Shown piece by piece: positions 46,269-57,193 of a stretch of DNA of 64,000 nucleotides. Under the pieces are notes generated by a model. That model searched no databases, had not been told where the DNA came from, and was given only the letters and a program-made list of their open reading frames with translations. The DNA is taken from the NCBI GenBank assembly GCA_019426215.1, contig CM033391.1:11272708-11336707 (forward strand), written 5' to 3'. Origin of the DNA: Buddleja alternifolia. Lineage: Eukaryota; Streptophyta; Magnoliopsida; Lamiales; Scrophulariaceae. The first letter of the stretch is position 1; each line of letters starts with the position of its first letter. Made by a program: the position numbers and the translations under genes.

Positions 46269-46702
46269 GCGTTGTGCTATTTAAACCCTAATTTTAGATT
46301 TGAGCAGTTGCCATTAGAAAGTGAATCAATTTCAAGGGGTAAAAATAACCTCTAACCATGGAAGTTCGATGAAGAGATGAGGAGGAAATAGGTGAGAATC
46401 AATTTAAAGGGGGCAAAAATCGCCTCTGCCATGGAAGTCGATAGAGAAAGGAGGAGGAAACAGGTGAGCGGGGTTTTTAATTGGTATATACAGTGGTGGG
46501 CAAGTTAAATGAAGGTGGAATTGCCCTGTTGATTCCTAATTCCACCTATGGAGGCTGGATTATTAATCTCAACTTTGGGGACTACAAAAAGGGTCTAGCA
46601 ACTTTGAAGACTATAAAATCGGGCCACCACTTTTGAACATAACATGGGAATATGCATTATTTGTACTATAATAATGCATAATCAAGGCAACCAAACGAGG
46701 GC

Positions 46703-47219
46703 TAAATGTAGCTAAAAATATAGAATTTCAGTCTCATGTGCCTAATAAATTCTGGGGAGATTGCATTTTAACTGCAATCTACATTATTAACAAAACCCCT
46801 ACTCCTTTCCTTAAAGGTAAAGCTCATTTCTTTATTCTTCATGGTAAAGTTCCTTATTTCAAACACCTTAAAGTGTTTGGTTGTTTATGTTATGCTAAGG
46901 TTTTCCCTGATAAATTCACTTTTAGATCTAACCCTAGTGTTTTTATTGCTACATATCAGAAAGGATACAAACTTCTTGATCTCTCTAATAACAAATTTTT
47001 TGTGTCAAGGAATGTAATCTTTTATGAAAACATTTTTCCTTTTGCCTTAAAGTCTAATTCTCCTAGTTCTAATGAATTTTCCTTTCATAATGATCAAAGT
47101 TTCTATGATAATTTTGTTCTTCCATATAAACATGTCGTTTATCCTATTAATGTTGAACTAGATTTGGTTCAAACTACAGACAATGATTCTGAGAATGTGT
47201 TGACTGACACTAGACCATA
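46703..47219 (+). pseudogene. Copia integrase C-terminal part
   Basis: Resumes exactly after the TAA duplication: the text around VPNKFWGDCILTAIYIINKTP (quoted pieces VPNKFWGDC and YIINKTP) and FKHLKVFGCLCYAKV is the conserved copia integrase C-terminal region. It is open to the TAA at 47217-47219. Confidence 0.88.
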
Positions 47220-47399
47220 AACCTCCTGTTTGGTCTAAAGACTATGTTTCATCCTATTTTCCAGAAGCCACTAGTAATTGTTTACTTTGCACCCTTTATC
47301 TAAGTATGTACAATACAAATCTGTGTCTGACTCTTATATATATATATATATTTTTTAGCTTGTTTGGCTACTCATGATATACCTTAATGCTTTAATTAG

Positions 47400-48928
47400 G
47401 CCATTTTAGACAGTAAATGGCAGGAAGTATGTATAAAGAGATTGAAGCCCTTGAATTGAACAAAACTTGGATTTTGGTTGATCCACCACCTAATAAAAAT
47501 CCCATAAGGTGTAGATGATGTATTCCATTAAACATAAGACTGATGGGACCATAGAAAGGTATAAGGCCAGATTAGTGGCTAAGGTTTATAGACAACAGGC
47601 TGGATTAGATTACAATGACACATACTCACCTGTTGCCAAGCATGTAACTGTAAGGACTGTTATTGCTCTTGTAGCTCTGAAAGGTTGGAATTTATACCAG
47701 ATGGATGTGACAAATGCTTTTTCATAAGGTGATTTGGATGGAGAAATATATATATATGTACATTCCTCCAGGTTTTGATCATAATTCTAATAAAATTTGT
47801 AAGCTTATGAAGTCATTATATGACTTGAAACAAGCCTCTAGACAATGGAATCATAAGTTTACATCTACTGTAACTCAATTTGGTTTTTAACAATCTAAAA
47901 ATGATTATTCTCTCTTCATCAAATCAAGGGGGAGTAGCATTGTTATTCTCCTTATTTATGTTGATGATACCCTAATAACTGGTAATGATGTTGCTTGAAT
48001 TAATAAATGTAAATCATATCTGAATATGACCTTTTATATGAAAGAACCTTGAAGAATTTAAAATTTTTTCTAGGGATTGAGATTGCAAGATCATCTAAAA
48101 GTATCTTTTTAAACCAAAGAAGAGATACGATTGAGCTATTGACAGATGCTGGCATGATTGACTCTAAACGAGTCACTGTCCTATGGAACAAAATACCAAG
48201 TTAATTTATTTAGAGTATGATGAGGTTACTGGTCAAATACTGAAGATTCAGCCATTAGCAATGTGATTGATTATGAAAGGACTGTTGGAAAACTTATATA
48301 TTTATGTATGACAAGGCCAGACATTTCTTACTCAGTACAAGTGATTAGCCAATTTATGCACATACCAAATAAATCACACTGGGATGCAGTGATCAAGGTT
48401 TTAAGGTACTTAGAAGGTAAGATTGGATGGAAGGTTCAGCAGAATTGAAAGGTTTTTGTGATTCAGATTGGGCAGCTTGCCCAATGACAAACAAGAAGGG
48501 GTTTAACATGATTTGCAGTGCAATTTGGGACTCTCTTATATCATGGAAGACTTAAAAAATAGAATATTGTATCAAGAACATCAGCTGAGGCTGAGTATAG
48601 GGCTTTAGCGGCAGTAACTTGTGAAATTGTTTGGATAAAAGGATTGCTTGAAGACGTGGGAGTAAAAGGGTCAAGACCAGTTAAGGTTCATTGTGACAAT
48701 AAGCCAACTATTTATATCCTTTCTAATCCTGTTTACCATGAAAGGATGAAGCATATTGAAGTGGATTGTCACTTCATCAGAGATAAGATACAAGGAGTTA
48801 TTTTAACTGAATACATCTCATCTTCTGGGCAACCAGCAGATTTGCCTACTAAGCCTCTTGGAAGAGTTGTGTTTGATTATTTGCTTAGCAAGTTTGGTGT
48901 CTTGAATCCTTTTGAACATCAAACTTGA
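47400..48928 (+). pseudogene. Copia reverse transcriptase and RNase H
   Basis: RT is recognised by [32 protein letters not shown] (catalytic aspartate of motif A) and [14 protein letters not shown] (YVDD box, near 47955-47980). RNase H by YLCMTRPDISYSVQV, SAEAEYRALAA (near 48585-48610), KVHCDNKPTIY and HIEVDCHFIRDKI. Several stops and frameshifts lie between (for example near 47725, 47888 and 48446). The end at 48928 is followed by the purine-rich tract GAGGGGGAG before the 3' LTR. Confidence 0.88.
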
Positions 48929-48935
48929 GGGGGAG

Positions 48936-49179
48936 TATTAAAGGATCTTCTGTTAAGTTAGTTATGTATCTATATATGTTAGTTATCAACTTTCTATTTA
49001 TAGTAAGTAGTTTGTTAGGTGGTTAACCGCCTCTTTTCATAGCCTTATATATAGAGGTGTTCAACTCTCTCTTTTGTATCATTCATTATTGTAAACTCAC
49101 AGATACACATACTACATTCTGTAATCATCTTCAAGATTCAATACAATTGATTATTCTTCTTGCTTTTCTATTCTTGACA
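48936..49179 (+). repeat. Copia 3' LTR
   Basis: Matches 38647-38879 and ends CTTGACA. The first two bases are TA where TG is usual, probably by mutation, since both LTRs share it. A purine-rich primer tract (48927-48935) lies just upstream. Confidence 0.88.
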
Positions 49180-49221
49180 GTCTCAGTTTGCCATAATTAT
49201 GAATTTCACAAACTTAATAAT

Positions 49222-49590
49222 CACTGGAAGAAAAATTATTATTAGTGACAATATATATAAAGTAACAATATCAAAATTGTCACCAATTATCTATTAGTGG
49301 CAACAATTCTTGCTTGGTCACAAGAATGATATTTGCAAACTTAATAGTGATAAAAATTGTATTTAAGTTGTCACTATAAATACTTAGTGACACATGTATC
49401 GTAACAACACAAAGTAGTCACTAGGTTATTGAGGCTGTTGGATATTTGACTGACAACTTTGGTCACTAAACATGTTCGTTTATTGACAACTTAATTCTAT
49501 AGAGTTGACAACATTATCATGTTTTAGTGATGACATGTGTTGTCACTAAGCGACTTTAGTGATAACTTTAGTTTTATCACTTTTACTGTG
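49222..49590. mobile_element. CACTA-like terminal and subterminal repeat segment
   Basis: Begins CACTGGAAGAAAAATT, close to the CACTACAAGAAAA end of plant En/Spm (CACTA) elements. The stretch to about 49590 is filled with TTGTCACTA/TAGTGACAA units in both orientations, the subterminal repeats bound by CACTA transposases. A reversed tip (TTTTACTGTG at 49581-49590) may be the other end. No clear 3-bp duplication was seen. Confidence 0.55.
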
Positions 49591-50116
49591 AGTTGATACG
49601 ATAAGGTTTTATATTGTCAGTAAAGGAAATTAGCAACGTAAATATAGTGACGAAAATTTGTTATTAAATTTAATTAGTGTTGAGATTGTAATATTTTGTG
49701 ACATTATTGGTTGCTACTAAAACTTATCAACAGTATTTTTCAATTATAATTTTATTATCTTTATATGTCTATCAAAAATAAAATTTACCTTAATTCTACC
49801 GATTAGCAACTTGGTTCCCTAATTAAGACCTTTGCTTTTAATTTTTTTTTTTTTTTACATATCACATATATTTACATTACATCAGAACATAGTAGAAGCG
49901 TTTATATACGGGTGACCTTTGCTTATAATTGTATATACAGGTTTGAGCTTTCGCTATTTTGTACTTTTGTACCTGAGATTTGAGAACACACGGGTAGACA
50001 TCCCTTATGAAAAGACAATGAGAATAACATGTCACGGGTATCGGAGTTCTAGCACACGAAGAATGATTAACATGTACAGTGGCGACGGATAGTGAACCAG
50101 CAGGAATGACAACATA

Positions 50117-50153
<37 letters not shown>

Positions 50154-52101
50154 CTAGTTGAATTAATCTAAACTAGATATTTAAATATTTTTTCCTCGAT
50201 ACAACTACCCAGAGGTATAAAATCACGTGCTGCACTGCCATTACATATATGGATCACTGTTTTTGTTATAGTTAATTAGTTCATCTTAATTTTGCTTATA
50301 TATTTATATATATTGTCGATTACCGTTTCCATCGTTCATTGAAACTGGAACTACTGAATTTGAAATAGAAATTAAGGCTTTGTTTGGATGTCATTTAATA
50401 TATTTTATTTTCAACCGTCTTTTTCTAAAATCTACGAGAGAGCTTTTTGTGTGAAAAAAAGTGGATAAGTTTGGTTGTATTTTTTAGAATAGTTGGAATT
50501 AGTAATTGACGATGTGTCATATGATTGAATTAGTTAAAAAAAATGATTATGTGAGGAAATGTGTGGGGACTTATAAAAGTTGTGAGTAAGAGAGAAAAAT
50601 GATAAAAGGGAGATAGAAAAGTGATACATCAAACGTAAGAAATATGATGTGAAATTTAATCTAAAAAAAAATGATTGAGATTTGTAGTTGTTAAAAATGA
50701 TAATATCAGAGTATGAAGAAAATAAACAAAAAAAATCAAGAAACCTAAAAGATGAGCACAAGGAATTTTAATGGTGGTTTGGTAAACTGCACACATCCAA
50801 TAGCTAACACTAGATCTACATCTTTATTTATGAGTGAATCAAATAGTTACAAGTTGAGAGCTCCTATTTATAAAGTATGAGACTTGATAGTCGAGGAAAT
50901 TAAAATCTAATCTAAATAGAAAACACAATTCTATTCTCATACAATTAAGAAAAACAATCATAATATAAGTCAACTGTCAAATTCATATTGTCAATTAGTC
51001 TCCACAAATCCATCAATTTGTTGGGAATGTTAAAATGAAAATAAAATGACTACATTTCCAGTTAAATATGATGAAAACTGTGTATTAACATTTTTTCAGA
51101 TAAAAAAAAAAAAAAGTAAGTTGGAAACGCATGCAATCAACTCTAAACATTCTCTGTTTAACTATACTCGCGTATTTTAGTTTTTCTTTCTTAAATACCA
51201 TGAAGGGATGACAACTTAGCTACGTTTGGATTCCTTTTAGAAAAATGGCTTAGAAATTATGACCATAAGATTCTCTTGATTTTTGAGTAAAAATGTGGAA
51301 TTAGTTTGTGATAGAAAAAAACAAAAACATCTTGTTTGGAATCTTTTCTAGCTCATCGTATAGCATGGAATAAATTATTTCTTCCGATGATTTTGTCATA
51401 CTTGTGGCGTCAAATTCTATTTAATTTTTTTGAGATAATTAATTACAAATTACAAAATAATTACTTTCAAATGCTTGTTATAAATTATGGTACATTTAAT
51501 AAAAGAAGCAGGTTTAATTTTGAAATTAATATAAATCAACATATACTGTATAGCCCTTGGTGGTGGATCCTTCTTCGTCTTCTTCTTCTTTTTTTTTTTT
51601 TTTTAATTCTGATTTACAATGGAGGGAACATAGGGGTGGTGATCCTAACATTTAACGTCCCACATAACAGTAAGAGGTCGACACTGTTAACTAAATGAAG
51701 TTAAACATGGTGGATCTTTCACTTTCCCCCTCCAAAATCACCTTTTCTTTAAATTAACAACTTTAACAAAAGTACGTAATTAGTTAATTATAACACTAGA
51801 AAAAATGTAACAAATATAAAAGCAGGCAGTAAAGGCTATACTTTCGGCTGTTTGTGGCGTCTCTTAGTCAATTCCGGTTGCTAAACATTAACTAACTACC
51901 AATCATATGTCAATAATAATAGAGCACGGCTTTTGAAATATTTGCCTAATTCTTCTGCTAACAGTGCTACTAATCATAACTCATAAAGCCCTCAGAAAGA
52001 AGAAAAGAAAAAACACAATCAAAACTTGTTTCACCCACCCTCGATATCAAAAGAAATTTCAATAAAATAAGGCCAATACACATAACTTTAATTAAAGGTT
52101 C

Positions 52102-52133
<32 letters not shown>

Positions 52134-53060
52134 TAATTCCCGTGTCCAGTGTCCTCCAACTTTTTTAATTTTATTTTTCATCTTATATATCTGATATATA
52201 CTAAAAGATGGTTTGAATGAGCATATCAACTCCTCAAAACTTTGAATTACTATAAGATATAAGATGTTTTAGAATTTATAATTGATTAAAAAGTGTTTCG
52301 CGAAAGCATTTTAGAATTGGATCAAATTATAAGCTACTAAATATGACATCTGGAATTTAGATATAAGTTCCTAAAATCTAAGTTAGGGTATATATTCTCA
52401 CTCATTTTTTAGTATATTCATTAACAAACCTTTCTAGTTTCACTATATTGTCTACAACATTGTCATTACTAACAATTTATAAGCTCTGATCTAATTTTAT
52501 CTTATCAAGAGCTTTAATTTTTTGGAAGAAATAAGATCCAACGTTTCATATCATGCAAGCTCTCTAATTTTACCTTATCCAAACACTTCAAGAGTTTTTT
52601 CTTTAAAAATGAGATCCAACATTTCATAAAATGTTAAAAGTGTATAATATGCTTTAAATAAATTTAACCAAATACCCTCTAATATTTACACTCTACTTGA
52701 GGTGTACAACTATTAGCTGATAAGTATCTTGTGAATAGTTTAAGTTGTGCCAGATCGAATTAGAATTTCCAGTGAAAATATTACCTCCAAAATTTACATT
52801 TTTTTTTTATCAATTTTCATGTGGGACCATTTTTGTTTATTTTATTTTGTCCTTTCATTTTAAATTTATACTTTCAAATCCCTCCACTTTATATCCACAT
52901 TGAATGGCCTCATTCCTGAAAACCTTTCTCCAACTCATTCTTCTAAATCCTACCCATTTCCCTCATCTTTATCCAAAATAACATAATTACCAACTACAAA
53001 TTAACATACACACAAAAACCCTTCTTCCTCAACTCCTAAAAAAAAAAGTTAAAAAAAAAA
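49591..53060. other. Intergenic DNA upstream of the NaKR-like gene
   Basis: AT-rich with several microsatellites: (TA)n near 50120 and (AAT)n near 52105-52132. Frames at 49877-50122 (minus), 50534-50761 (minus) and 51336-51698 (plus) have no recognisable content. A TATA-like CTTTATATCC lies about 175 bp before the gene at 52886, and a pyrimidine-rich leader precedes the start codon. Confidence 0.5.
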
Positions 53061-55045
53061 ATGAAATCCATAGAACTCTTCTGCGCCTCTCCAGCTTCCA
53101 CAGCCATATGTTCAAGCATGGACCACCGATCCCTACTCCGTCCGGGCTCGAAGCCCATCGACCGCCCCGTTCATCGCCTCGGAGACACGCCTAAAGCCCC
53201 TTGCTATTCCCAGCTCCCAATTGATCCTTCCAGGCCTTTCTATCACCATAAAACCAGAAAAAGTACTAGTGCCAAGCAAACTGAAATTTTACGAAGAAAA
53301 AGCTCGGCAGACGTGGATGATCTAGCCAGCCCACAAAATTCTTCGAGATATTTGTTGAGTGATAAACCTTTCATGGATTATATATTCGATTCTGAAAAAT
53401 CCCTTGTTTCTAGCCAGCCCTTCAAGGATGATAATAATAATAATAATTATAAACGTTTTAATTTAGATGGTAAATTTCCAGCTTTCAGGTCTTTGTCAAC
53501 TCGTTCATATGAATCTCCTGTTTATAAACCTTCATACAATGATGGAGGGGCTAATAAAAATTTGCCTAAGAGATTGAGTGATCATTTGAGTGTTCAGAAA
53601 TCTTCGTCGAATAATCACCAGGTTTTTCTTTGTCTTCATCAATGCATGTCTTATTCTAATTTCTGCTATAATTGTTGATAATATTCAGATTTTTGTGATG
53701 ATTTTATTATTTAGTTTAAGTAATTACTTTTGTGGTTTTTCTTGCAGGTTGTTGACTTGAGGGTATCAATTCATTGCAAGGGTTGTGAGGGGAAACTGAG
53801 AAAATATATATCCAGAATGGAAGGTAAGTATATAAATATTTTTGTGGGCATTATACTAATGGGAAATTCTAGCCTGCTCCCGGCTCGGTCAAACCCATCT
53901 GTATTTTTATAAAATAACTTATCAATTATATGGCAAGTGTAATACACTCTCTTTGTGAAATACACTTGGGTGGAGCAAAACCGGGTCTGAGCTAGAATTT
54001 CCTATACTAAGAACTATTAAAAACAGAAAGTCTTTACATTTATTACGAAAAAAAAAAAAACATTTTCATGGAAAACCATTTAGCCTTGTTTATAATCACT
54101 CTGAATTAATCCATCATATTAGTAGGTTATATTTTATCACCTGAATTAATTTATTCCAATTGGTGAATTAGTTCGCATAAATTCCATGTTATATATAGAT
54201 GCAGATCTAAGGGTTTAATTTAATTTCTCCGTCTAATTAATATTTTGTTATTTTTAATATATATAAGAAAAAAGCTACGTGCAATCAGTTCATAGATCTT
54301 CGTTTTATCTCCTCAATTAAAAAAGTATTGGCTTGCTAAATTTATCCACGTAAAGATATCTTATACCAAAGGTCGGAGGGGTGAAAAAAATGTGAATACT
54401 AGTTTTTTTCAGTTGTTGATATGTAGCATCAGTCTAAATAGAAATAAAATGTATTTTGGTTCTATATATTTGGCTCTTTTTAACTTTGGTCCTATTCTCG
54501 TAATTTTTAAAACTTATCATATTTGGTCCAAATCAAAAATTTAACGGTCAACTCCGTTAGTCAATATTTCGATTAATTTTTTTGGGAAAATTTTGTGCGT
54601 GAATACACTCATACATGAATTATATTCAATATCACGTGTCAATCACACACAAAATCTCTAAAAAAAAATAGTCAAAATGTTAACTTCCATTAAATTTTGG
54701 AATTAATATAAAGTAAACTATCAATTTGACTTGCATGTTGAATTATTATGTTTTATTATGCATTTCGTCTTATCTATATTGTTTAATTGATAGCACTAGC
54801 TAGCTAGTATGCGCTTTTATGAAACACTAGAATGTAATTAATCTTGAAAGATGAATCTTTATTTTTCTTATTAATTTGCAGGAGTGACATCATTCAGTAT
54901 AGATTTGGCAACAAAAAAAGTGACAGTAATTGGGAATGTCACGCCTCTAGGTGTACTGACAAGCATTTCCAAGGTCAAGAGTGCTCAATTTTGGCCATCC
55001 CCAGCTTCACCATCATCTTCCTCTTCGTCTCCATCCCCAAAATAA
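53061..55045 (+). CDS. NAKR: NaKR-type heavy-metal-associated (HMA) domain protein
   Basis: Three exons: 53061-53621, 53748-53823 and 54882-55045, with GT/AG introns, giving 801 nt and 266 residues. The N-terminus MKSIELFCASPASTAICSSMD is the conserved start of plant SODIUM POTASSIUM ROOT DEFECTIVE (NaKR) proteins. A basic, serine-rich, probably disordered region follows (residues 25-187). The HMA domain covers about residues 188-252, with the metal-site HCKGC (Cys197, Cys200) and the fold text TSFSIDLATKKVTV and TPLGVLTSISKVKSAQFW. It ends in a Pro/Ser tail. In Arabidopsis NaKR1 acts in phloem, affecting Na/K balance, root growth and flowering through FT transport. No lesion is seen. Which NaKR paralogue this corresponds to is not decided. 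Confidence 0.93.
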
Positions 55046-55442
55046 ATATTAAATAGTAATAGTATATAGTAGTCATGTACCAATCATCATATTTTCTTAC
55101 TAAAATAACTTGGATGTCTTGGTTTACAAATGTTTTATTTATTTGGATAACTACATACTTGTTAAATTCAGGTTCTGTTGTAATGTGTCTACGGTGTGTA
55201 TATACCAAATGTGTTACTAAATACATTTGCATATATGGATGCATTGTGAAATGCAATATACATATTTGGTAGTTTTTAATCCCTTTTGACTGAAAAAAGA
55301 ATGTTGTTGGAAATGTAGCACATAAATATCTATAAGAGCATAAAATTAGAAATCATTCAAATTAATTAGCTACATCCAGCAAGGAGAAGAGAATATACTA
55401 TATTCAGAAAAAAAAAAGGGACATGTAAAATTATAGTTACGT
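55046..55442. other. 3' flank of the NaKR-like gene
   Basis: AT-rich; contains the 3' untranslated region and no second gene. The overlapping frames at 54975-55272 are accidental. Confidence 0.6.
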
Positions 55443-56470
55443 TGTTGAGAACTCGGTAATATGAGTTTTGAGACATGTCCTAATAAATGCTTAATCCATT
55501 AGTAACAATTCTTTTGTACGCGGCGTGTAGACAAAGCAATTTTATGTCCAATCAAATGATGACAAATGGGAAATATTATATTAATTATCAATTTCAATCC
55601 TTTTAATTTATATTTTTGGGATTTTTAAAATTAATTCCAAAATTAAAGAATTAATTTAATTGATATTTTAATATTTATTCTATTGGCAAATCAAATCGCG
55701 CCACATGTCAAATTGAGGTGTTTTAGCCAATCAAATTATGTCTTGCAGTAGAAAAGTCAACGACCAATTACACTGTGCTAAATGGATATGATAGCCAATC
55801 AAATGGCTCTAAAATAATTGGTATTTATCTCTTTAATTAAATAAAGATATTAAAGAGATAATATCTATTAAATTTATCCTCATCAAATATTATCCAATCA
55901 AATGGCTCAAAAGTAAATGATATTTATCTTTTAATAAATGAATATTAAAGAGATAATTATCAAATGTGTTTAAAAAATTTGTGGCTTTCTACATCCTATA
56001 CCTATAAATAGGGTCTTTGGGAGCTCACAATACACATAGAAAATTAAATTGAATCTAGAGAAAACAAGAGAAGTTCTCAAATTCTCTCTACAAGTTCTTC
56101 AAATTCAAGAAGGCGTTCAAGGCAAACTTCAAAGTGTTCTTGACGAAATTCATCAAATTATAACATTTGATTCGAGATTAAGGTGTTAAACCCTCGAATA
56201 AACGTTATAAAAGTTCAAATCAAGTTGAAGGAAGATCAAAGCGACGAGCTGGCCTTGCAGCTTTCAACTTTCCCAAATCATTTACATCGTTTGATTCAAG
56301 AATAAGCTTTTAAGCCCTTGAATCGTGTTTGGAGTGAAGAATCAGGGGATTAGTCTTCGATAGGAGAATTATTCCACTAAAATTGTAATTTTCTTTAAAT
56401 TGATTTATTTATTTGTCCATATTATCTTTTCTTGTTTATAAAATTGCAGACTCGAAAATTTGTGTGAACA
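55443..56470 (+). repeat. Gypsy 5' LTR
   Basis: Starts TGTTGAGAACTCGG, ends GTGTGAACA, about 1.03 kb. The promoter TATA box CCTATAAATAGGG lies near 56009-56021. The boundary is set by the primer-binding site directly downstream; the partner LTR is outside the window. Confidence 0.75.
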
Positions 56471-56472
56471 AA

Positions 56473-56493
56473 TTTGGCACGCCCAGTGGGACC
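56473..56493 (+). other. Primer-binding site of the gypsy element
   Basis: TTTGGCACGCCCAGTGGGAC begins two bases after the LTR. This tRNA-complementary sequence is the form common in Tat-type elements. Confidence 0.75.
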
Positions 56494-56552
56494 GAATCTA
56501 CCCCTCATCTCTTCCTCCGACATCAACTTTAAAAAACTACATTTGCAACTCC

Positions 56553-57193
56553 ATGGCTCCAAAGAAGAATCAAGTTGTTGTGACCAAGAAAAATGTTGCT
56601 AACGTTGTCGATGATCCCGTTGACCAATCTTCTACTGGAGGCAAGATCGGTGACAACAATTATTCTGATGGTTCAAGCCCATCATCTCCAAAGGAAGTTA
56701 ACTCCAAATTCTCTTCATTTGCTGAACTTCCCGCAATGATGACTGGGGCGACATCAGTGGATGAACAAGCGGCTCAAATGGCTCAAGCCATTGCTGATAT
56801 GCAGAAAGCTTTGGAAGATAAGGATCTCCAAATTGCCCAATTGATGAACAAAATAGAAAAATCCAATGTAGGAGAACCTATTCATAATCGTGCATCTCCT
56901 CCAAGTCAAAATGCCCAAGAGACGCCGATCAATGAACCGCCTCATCAACATGAATCTGCGGAGAAGTTTAACAACTCTAACACCACTATTGGCGCATTGT
57001 CTGTTCAACAACTGCAAGATATGATTTCCAACACCATTAGGGCTCATATAGTGTATCTTCCCACAATTCGCTCGTGTACTCAAAGCCTTATACGAAACGC
57101 ATTGATGCTCTAAGGATGCCGATGGGATACTAACCATCGAAACTGCAACAATTTGATGGTAAAGGAAACCCTAAACAACATATCGCGCACTTT
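56553..57193 (+). pseudogene. Gypsy gag N-terminal part
   Basis: Starts at ATG 56553 (MAPKKNQVVV). It has a polar low-complexity part, an alanine/glutamine-rich helix (QAAQMAQAIADMQKALEDK), then QQLQDMISNTI. The frame is lost near 57040-57060, and an in-frame TAA (57131-57133) cuts the gag core text before it continues at 57194. Confidence 0.8.

Larger units (their letters stand above)
41899..46702. mobile_element. PIF/Harbinger-like element, 4.8 kb, carrying host gene fragments
   Basis: Inverted tips: GGACTTGTTTGGTTGCCTT at 41899 and, reversed from 46702, GCCCTCGTTTGGTTGCCTT. The 3-bp duplication TAA flanks it (41896-41898 and 46703-46705), the Harbinger preference, and removing the element restores the copia integrase frame exactly. 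No Harbinger transposase was found inside, so it is non-autonomous. It holds an ALG13-like fragment (42880-43046, minus), an F-box PP2-A-like fragment (46133-46268, minus) and, between them, a hAT-like insertion (43416-45762) with a TPX2-family fragment. The remaining sequence is AT-rich. Confidence 0.85.
38647..49179 (+). mobile_element. Ty1/copia retrotransposon, dead, with nested insertions
   Basis: LTRs at 38647-38879 and 48936-49179 enclose gag, protease, integrase, RT and RNase H in that order (integrase before RT, the copia order). Flanks ATCTC (38642-38646) and GTCTC (49180-49184) match at 4 of 5 positions, as expected for an aged 5-bp duplication. Removing the 709-bp MITE in gag (39688-40396) and the 4804-bp element in integrase (41899-46702) leaves about 5.0 kb, the normal size. 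Many stops and frameshifts make it inactive. LTR identity is about 90% by eye, so the insertion is moderately old. Confidence 0.92.
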
